DNA of 10,358 nt from an uncultured bacterium (GTDB lineage: Bacteria > Patescibacteriota > CALEFQ01). The stretch covers positions 1 to 10,358 of the forward strand of contig CALEFQ010000073.1 in NCBI GenBank assembly GCA_937877125.1, written 5' to 3'. Position numbers and translations under genes: made by a program. A model generated the notes under the pieces. That model searched no databases. It was not told the origin of the DNA and saw only the letters and a list, made by a program, of their open reading frames with translations. This document shows, piece after piece, positions 6,375-10,358 of the stretch. The first letter of the stretch is position 1, and each line of letters opens with the position of its first letter.

Positions 6375-7889
6375 ATGGATACACCTGCCAATCCTGTGGT
6401 TTCAGCAGATAATGCTTCGTCTGCGCCTGAGGTTCTTCCGCCGGGTGGTCAATTATCGCCTAAGCCCAAAAAAGTTTGGTTAATCATCTTGATTATTGTT
6501 ATTGCGGCGATAGCAGTCGGCGCAATTTTGTATATTACTGTCGGTAAAAAATGGTTAGGTAATCAAAACATTGTCCCCGTAGCTAATAATGAATCCAATC
6601 CCGCGATCTCAGAAAAAACTGATACGAAGGTTCAGATGCCTGTTGGCTGGAAATCTTATGAAAACGAACGGTTTGATTATTCTTTTGCTTATCCTGCTGA
6701 TTGGAAAGAAAAGTTTCTTTATATCGGTGATTCTGAAAATCAGGATAGGAAGAAAGAGTATGCCACGGGAGCAGAAGTTTACAAAATCGAGAACGATGCG
6801 CATACCTGGAAATTTATGGTTCGTGCAATTGAATCGAGGACCGGTTACTCTTCGAGTCAGCAGGCCTTTGCGGCTTTGCATGATCCTAAAGCCAATAAAA
6901 CAACAAAAATCTACGAAGAGGGTCCGATTATGCTTGATGGTCGAGAGGCTTATTATGGAGCATTTGAACATCAAACCGCGCAAGTTACAAGTGACACGGG
7001 GGTCATTTTAGAACCAAAGATAGTGTGGGAAAAAACAATTGTTTGCCAACAGGGTAAAATTACCTATGAACTGCGGTGGACCGAGAGATTGTCTGGGGAG
7101 AGCAAAAATAAACATATGGAGTTTGATGCCGGCGATAATTACATTCCTTTTGATCAATACGATGAGGTTTTTCCTAAAATAGTTGAAACTTTCCGCTTTC
7201 AGCTTGGCGAAATTGCGCCAACGCCTGAAGTCTTGAATACGGGTTGTTTGCAATTCCCGGTAAAGAAAGGTAATTCCTGGAAATATCGTGTCACCGGAAA
7301 GGAAATGGGCCTGGAGACTAATTATGAAGACACTAGTACTATCACTGAAATGACTGAACAGGACTTCAATCTTCATACTGATCGCACGTCTGATATTTTT
7401 ACGGCGGCTATCGATTGGCGCTACGGCTTTGATAATGATAGAAAAAACATGTATTTGAATATGCGCCAAGCTGATGTTAGAACCGACCATGAAACTACCT
7501 TGGCTGCCGGTATTTTTTCCTATTACGGTTTCAAGGTATTTTCTTGCGATCAAGACCAGTGGCCGCTGGAAGTTAAGACGGTATTTGGCAATATTGCTTC
7601 AGATCAACTTGGCGGAGATCTCGGGGGTGCGGCCGCTTCGATTATTGGTTCAGCTAAAGTGATTGATCGCCAAATGGAAGTCAATGTTCCTGCCGGAACA
7701 TTCACGGCGGTCCTGGTAGAACAAGAGTATGAGCAAAAAGTTGATATGACTTTGCTGGATAGTAGTATCTCTATACCTGTCAAAGATCGCTTTTGGTACT
7801 CCCCGGGCGTAGGGATTGTCAAAGAAGAATACACTCTAGAAAAGTACGACACCAAACTGACCACTGAATTACTAGAGTATAAGATCTAG
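6375..7889 (+). CDS. Membrane-anchored two-domain extracytoplasmic protein (PsbP-like plus VPAGTF domain)
   Basis: This 504-residue protein has a proline-rich cytoplasmic N-terminus (1-33), one membrane helix at about 34-56, and a large outer part. The first outer domain (about 89-275) begins WKSYENERFDYSFAYPADWK and ends with FPKIVETFRF, the layout of PsbP/Mog1-like domains seen in many bacterial lipoproteins and anchored proteins. The second (about 290-504) contains GNSWKYRV, VNVPAGTFTAVLVEQEYE and FWYSPGVGIVKEEY. These motifs recall DUF3108/TapB-like domains, an assignment made from memory. C223, C291 and C391 are the outer cysteines. No enzyme motif is visible; binding or envelope assembly is possible. 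There is no clear Shine-Dalgarno sequence at the ATG, and the preceding gene ends 23 bases upstream. The stop is TAG, followed by the terminator at 7914-7949. Confidence 0.8.
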   Translation: MDTPANPVVSADNASSAPEVLPPGGQLSPKPKKVWLIILIIVIAAIAVGAILYITVGKKWLGNQNIVPVANNESNPAISEKTDTKVQMPVGWKSYENERFDYSFAYPADWKEKFLYIGDSENQDRKKEYATGAEVYKIENDAHTWKFMVRAIESRTGYSSSQQAFAALHDPKANKTTKIYEEGPIMLDGREAYYGAFEHQTAQVTSDTGVILEPKIVWEKTIVCQQGKITYELRWTERLSGESKNKHMEFDAGDNYIPFDQYDEVFPKIVETFRFQLGEIAPTPEVLNTGCLQFPVKKGNSWKYRVTGKEMGLETNYEDTSTITEMTEQDFNLHTDRTSDIFTAAIDWRYGFDNDRKNMYLNMRQADVRTDHETTLAAGIFSYYGFKVFSCDQDQWPLEVKTVFGNIASDQLGGDLGGAAASIIGSAKVIDRQMEVNVPAGTFTAVLVEQEYEQKVDMTLLDSSISIPVKDRFWYSPGVGIVKEEYTLEKYDTKLTTELLEYKI

Positions 7890-7913
7890 ACCAAGAAAAT
7901 TAAAAGTACCTAT

Positions 7914-7949
7914 AATTTAAGACTCTCGTTTTGACGAGAGTCTTAAATT
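7914..7949. terminator. Bidirectional intrinsic terminator
   Basis: A perfect 15-bp inverted repeat (AATTTAAGACTCTCG and its complement, 7914-7928 and 7935-7949) surrounds a 6-base loop. The core GACTCTCG stem is flanked by A/T-rich ends on both sides, so transcripts from either direction would end in a U-containing tail. It lies between two convergent genes, the plus-strand envelope gene ending at 7889 and pth ending at 7977. Confidence 0.85.
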
Positions 7950-7976
7950 GCTGAGGAAATGTGCGGTTTTCTGTAT

Positions 7977-8519
7977 TTAGATTGTTGTTTGCTCAAGTAA
8001 AGCATCAATTTTTTGTTTTTCGAGAAATGTAAATTCTTCTAAAACAAATTGCGACACTATCGCTTCCTCTTCCGGAGTCGTCGGTTTATGAGGAAAGGGG
8101 CGTCCGATGCCGACCCGCAGGCGCGGAAAACGGTCCGTTTTTAAGTGGGCAATAATCGAGCGCACACCGTTGTGACCGCTGGCGGAACCACTGGCCTTGA
8201 TTTTCATCTCGCCCGGCGGCAAATCCAGGTCATCATGAATCACTAAAATGTCTTCCGGTTTCAGGTTTAGCTTTTTTATTACGGCCGCCACAGCGATACC
8301 GGCTTCGTTCATGAAGGTGAGCGGTGTTATCAAGTATTTGTCAGCGGTCTCGTAGATCGTAGCTTGGGCTTGATCATCTGTTTGTTTGGTTGCGCCCAGT
8401 TTGGCGGCCAGGCTATTTGCTACCATGGCTCCGACATTATGCCGAGTATTAGAAAAGCGTGGCCCGGGATTTCCCAGGCCGACTAATAACTTAACATTGG
8501 TTGGCAGAACGATGGCCAT
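7977..8519 (-). CDS. pth: Peptidyl-tRNA hydrolase
   Basis: Pth cleaves the ester bond of peptidyl-tRNAs that drop off the ribosome, recycling tRNA in the cytoplasm. It is a full-length 180-residue member of the family. All the key residues are present: VGLGNPG at 13-19 (N17), the catalytic histidine in TRHNVG (H27, equivalent to E. coli H20), FMN at 69-71 (N71), HDDLDLPPG at 95-103 (D96), GHNG at 115-118 (N117), and LRVGIGRP toward the C-terminus. The usual glycine-rich lead-in to GHNG is replaced by ASGSAS. The ATG at 8519 is the only reasonable start, though no Shine-Dalgarno sequence is visible. The LCP gene lies 84 bases upstream on the same strand, with a heptad inverted repeat in the gap. 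The stop is TAA. Confidence 0.97.
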   Translation of the reverse strand: MAIVLPTNVKLLVGLGNPGPRFSNTRHNVGAMVANSLAAKLGATKQTDDQAQATIYETADKYLITPLTFMNEAGIAVAAVIKKLNLKPEDILVIHDDLDLPPGEMKIKASGSASGHNGVRSIIAHLKTDRFPRLRVGIGRPFPHKPTTPEEEAIVSQFVLEEFTFLEKQKIDALLEQTTI

Positions 8520-8526
8520 ATAAAAA

Positions 8527-8606
8527 TGAGATTTAAGATATAAGATTTAAGATACTAAGAAAATTGTTTTCCGTCTTAACTCTCATATCTTAGATCTTAT
8601 TTCTTA
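8527..8606. repeat. Heptamer-based inverted repeat between the LCP gene and pth
   Basis: The left arm (8527-8554) is four tandem 7-base units read on the plus strand: TGAGATT, TAAGATA, TAAGATT, TAAGATA. The right arm (8572-8606), read on the minus strand, is TAAGAAA, TAAGATC, TAAGATA, TGAGAGT, TAAGACG. The arms 8534-8559 and 8581-8606 are complementary at 22 of 26 positions, around a 21-base loop. The right arm begins exactly on the TAA stop of the LCP gene. It could be a weak terminator, an RNA processing hairpin or a dispersed palindromic element. I see no second copy in the window. Confidence 0.75.
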
Positions 8607-10358
8607 CCGGGTGCTTTCCGCTCCCAGAATCAACACAAAGTCTGCATTTTCTTTCACGCCGGCCTTGTTGGCGGGGGCGGTTTCGGAAATAATATCGGCT
8701 TCAAATTGGTCGGCAATGGCCTTGAGTTGTTCTGGTTTTTTCCCGTTAGTATTGTCATAGACCACGGTGTGCTGTCTGGTTTGATCGGCGGCGTTTCCGA
8801 CGGCGACGATAGTGTAGCCGCTATTGCGCAGTTCGTTCCCGGCTTTGGCGCCGATGCCATTGACGGAGGTCCCGTTTTGCACGGCGATAGAGGCGGTAGT
8901 TTCGGCAGAAGAGGCGGTATCAGCCTCGTTAGAAGTCTCGGTATTAGTGGCTGCAGTCCCGGCCGGCACGGCAAGTTCATTTGATCCGTTGGTATCTTCG
9001 CCTTTGTCAAATATGTTTAGCGCCAATTCTTGGATTTTGCCGTATTCGCCGAAACCGTCAACGGGGATCAGGGTATAGGCGCCATCGGGAGTGGTATAGA
9101 CTTTTAGGTATTTCTCGTTGGAAATGACGCTGATTTTAACTTCGTCAAACTGGAAATTGCGCGCCATTTCAAAAAGCCGGACGCCTTCCCACATCTGGGC
9201 ATTAGTTGTAATATGCTTACCCAAGGCTTCAAAAAGAGAATTTAATTTTTGCGGGTTAGCTAGGACTCCGGTTGTCAGCGCCTTGTCCTTGATGGCTGTT
9301 ATTAGTTTTTGCTGGCGGCGCGAACGGGCAAAATCAGAAGCTTCGTCCCTGACCGAGCTTTGGGGATCGGGATCATTAATCACGCCGTGGCGGGAGCGGG
9401 CGTATTGGAGGGCGGTTTCGCCGTCCATATTCTGGGGACCGCGGGCAAACTTGATGGTTTGGTAACCGTAATCTTCTGTGGGATACTCTTCGTCGATGAA
9501 TCCGTTTTCGACATCGACGGTTACCCCGCCTAAGCTATTGACGATATCTTCAAATCCGGAGAAGTCAATTCTGACGTAATAAGGAATGCTCAACCCGGTG
9601 ATTTCCTCCACGGCATCACGGGTATACTTCGGTCCTTCGCCTTTGCCGACTTCCATTTCCCCGTAATGGTTGACTTTATTCAATTTTGAGTAGCCGAATT
9701 TGTCAGTCTTGACCCAGAGATCCCGGGGCAGAGAAATCATGGCCATTTGCTTGGTCTCGGGCTTGATACTTAGAACCATGACGGTGTCGGTGAGCAGGGC
9801 GCCGTCGTGTCCTTCGCCGCCCATGCCCAGCAGGAGGACATTGATCCGGCCGTCGCTTTCGCCGGTTAGTAGTTTGTCGCCGGAGAGGACCAGGTGCTTT
9901 ATTTGATCCAGCGGTGTCGTCCCTTCTTTGTTGAAAATATTAGCTCCGGAAAAAAAGGCCCGGCCGAACAAGGCGACTCCGATTAGCAGGAAAATAATCA
10001 AAACCGAAATTGCCGTCTTGATAGCGACCACCAGCTTTTTCTGGCTTTTTATTTTTTTCGGGGGGAAAATTTGGACAGGCTGTCCGGGAGTTTCTTCTGA
10101 AGCGAAAATTTCTTCAGCCGGCGCCGCGGCGCTGCGTTCTTCCCACAGGTCTTTTACCTCTTCGGTTTTTCGGTCGACGGCCCTGGTTCGTGGCAAAACT
10201 GCCGGGGAGGCCGGGGGTAAAGTTGCGGGTCGGGCCGGAGCCGTTTCCGGAGTAGCTATTTTTGAACGAATCGGTTTTTCTTTTTCTAATTCCGGCGGAA
10301 CTAAAGAAACCACCTCTTTGGGGTGGTGGGTACGAATAGCCGTGCCTTCTTTTTTTAG
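8604..10358 (-). CDS. LytR-CpsA-Psr (LCP) family protein with LytR C-terminal domain (5' end missing)
   Basis: LCP proteins attach glycopolymers to peptidoglycan at the outer face of the membrane. Counting from the GTG at 10313, there are 569 residues. A long proline/alanine-rich cytoplasmic N-terminus (1-88) comes first, then a membrane helix at about 93-118. The LCP catalytic domain spans about 157-345, with NVLLLGMGG at 158-166, LLTDTVMVLS at 173-182, ISLPRDLWV at 193-201, LQYARSRHG at 302-310 and FARSRRQQKL at 328-337. A Ser/Thr-rich linker follows at about 445-474, then a LytR_C-type domain at about 475-565 (VQNGTSVNGIGAKAG). The frame stays open for 15 more codons to the window edge (LKKEGTAIRTHHPKE, then VVSL). 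The GTG has no properly spaced Shine-Dalgarno sequence, so the true start is probably beyond the contig. The stop is TAA; pth follows 84 bases downstream. Confidence 0.93.
   Translation of the reverse strand, partial: LKKEGTAIRTHHPKEVVSLVPPELEKEKPIRSKIATPETAPARPATLPPASPAVLPRTRAVDRKTEEVKDLWEERSAAAPAEEIFASEETPGQPVQIFPPKKIKSQKKLVVAIKTAISVLIIFLLIGVALFGRAFFSGANIFNKEGTTPLDQIKHLVLSGDKLLTGESDGRINVLLLGMGGEGHDGALLTDTVMVLSIKPETKQMAMISLPRDLWVKTDKFGYSKLNKVNHYGEMEVGKGEGPKYTRDAVEEITGLSIPYYVRIDFSGFEDIVNSLGGVTVDVENGFIDEEYPTEDYGYQTIKFARGPQNMDGETALQYARSRHGVINDPDPQSSVRDEASDFARSRRQQKLITAIKDKALTTGVLANPQKLNSLFEALGKHITTNAQMWEGVRLFEMARNFQFDEVKISVISNEKYLKVYTTPDGAYTLIPVDGFGEYGKIQELALNIFDKGEDTNGSNELAVPAGTAATNTETSNEADTASSAETTASIAVQNGTSVNGIGAKAGNELRNSGYTIVAVGNAADQTRQHTVVYDNTNGKKPEQLKAIADQFEADIISETAPANKAGVKENADFVLILGAESTR

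Noticed and set aside
7911..7916. TATAAT as a promoter on the plus strand
   Set aside because: It overlaps the base of the terminator stem and no plus-strand gene follows.
49..10358. A defence system, CRISPR array, prophage, transposon or toxin-antitoxin pair
   Set aside because: I found no spaced direct repeats, transposase or integrase motifs, or toxin-like gene pairs. The genes are housekeeping or envelope types.

Overview
The window looks like a complete short assembly contig from a bacterium. Bases 1-48 are sequencing-library adapter, not genomic DNA. The first gene is cut by that junction and the last gene runs off the other end. TAA, TAG and TGA all act as stops, so standard bacterial code 11 applies. 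Two things suggest, without proving, a Patescibacteria/CPR-type genome: compact housekeeping genes, and envelope proteins with a proline-rich cytoplasmic head, one membrane helix and an outer domain. No marker here fixes the lineage.

Layout. On the minus strand at 49-1710, dprA (DNA processing protein) overlaps topA (topoisomerase I) by 4 bases; topA is truncated. A divergent control region at 1711-1827 separates dprA from a small plus-strand gene at 1828-2103, which encodes a cysteine-rich, probably zinc-binding 91-residue protein. That gene converges on mfd (transcription-repair coupling factor, minus strand, 2123-5338), and a hairpin terminator lies between them. A second divergent control region (5339-5499) carries two strong, physically overlapping promoters. 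One drives mfd; the other drives two plus-strand genes (5500-7889) for membrane-anchored extracytoplasmic proteins, a probable beta-helix protein and a two-domain protein. A perfect 15-bp hairpin (7914-7949) separates these from pth (peptidyl-tRNA hydrolase) and a LytR-CpsA-Psr (LCP) cell-wall ligase gene, both on the minus strand. A heptamer-based inverted repeat fills the gap between pth and the LCP gene.

Functions. topA, dprA and mfd handle DNA topology, incoming single-stranded DNA and transcription-coupled repair. pth recycles peptidyl-tRNA. The LCP protein and the two plus-strand proteins belong to the cell envelope. I see no defence island, CRISPR array, mobile element, tRNA or rRNA, and no convincing novel multi-gene system. 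The most interesting leads are the dprA leader hairpin, the two divergent promoter regions, the small zinc-binding protein, the beta-helix protein and the heptad inverted repeat.
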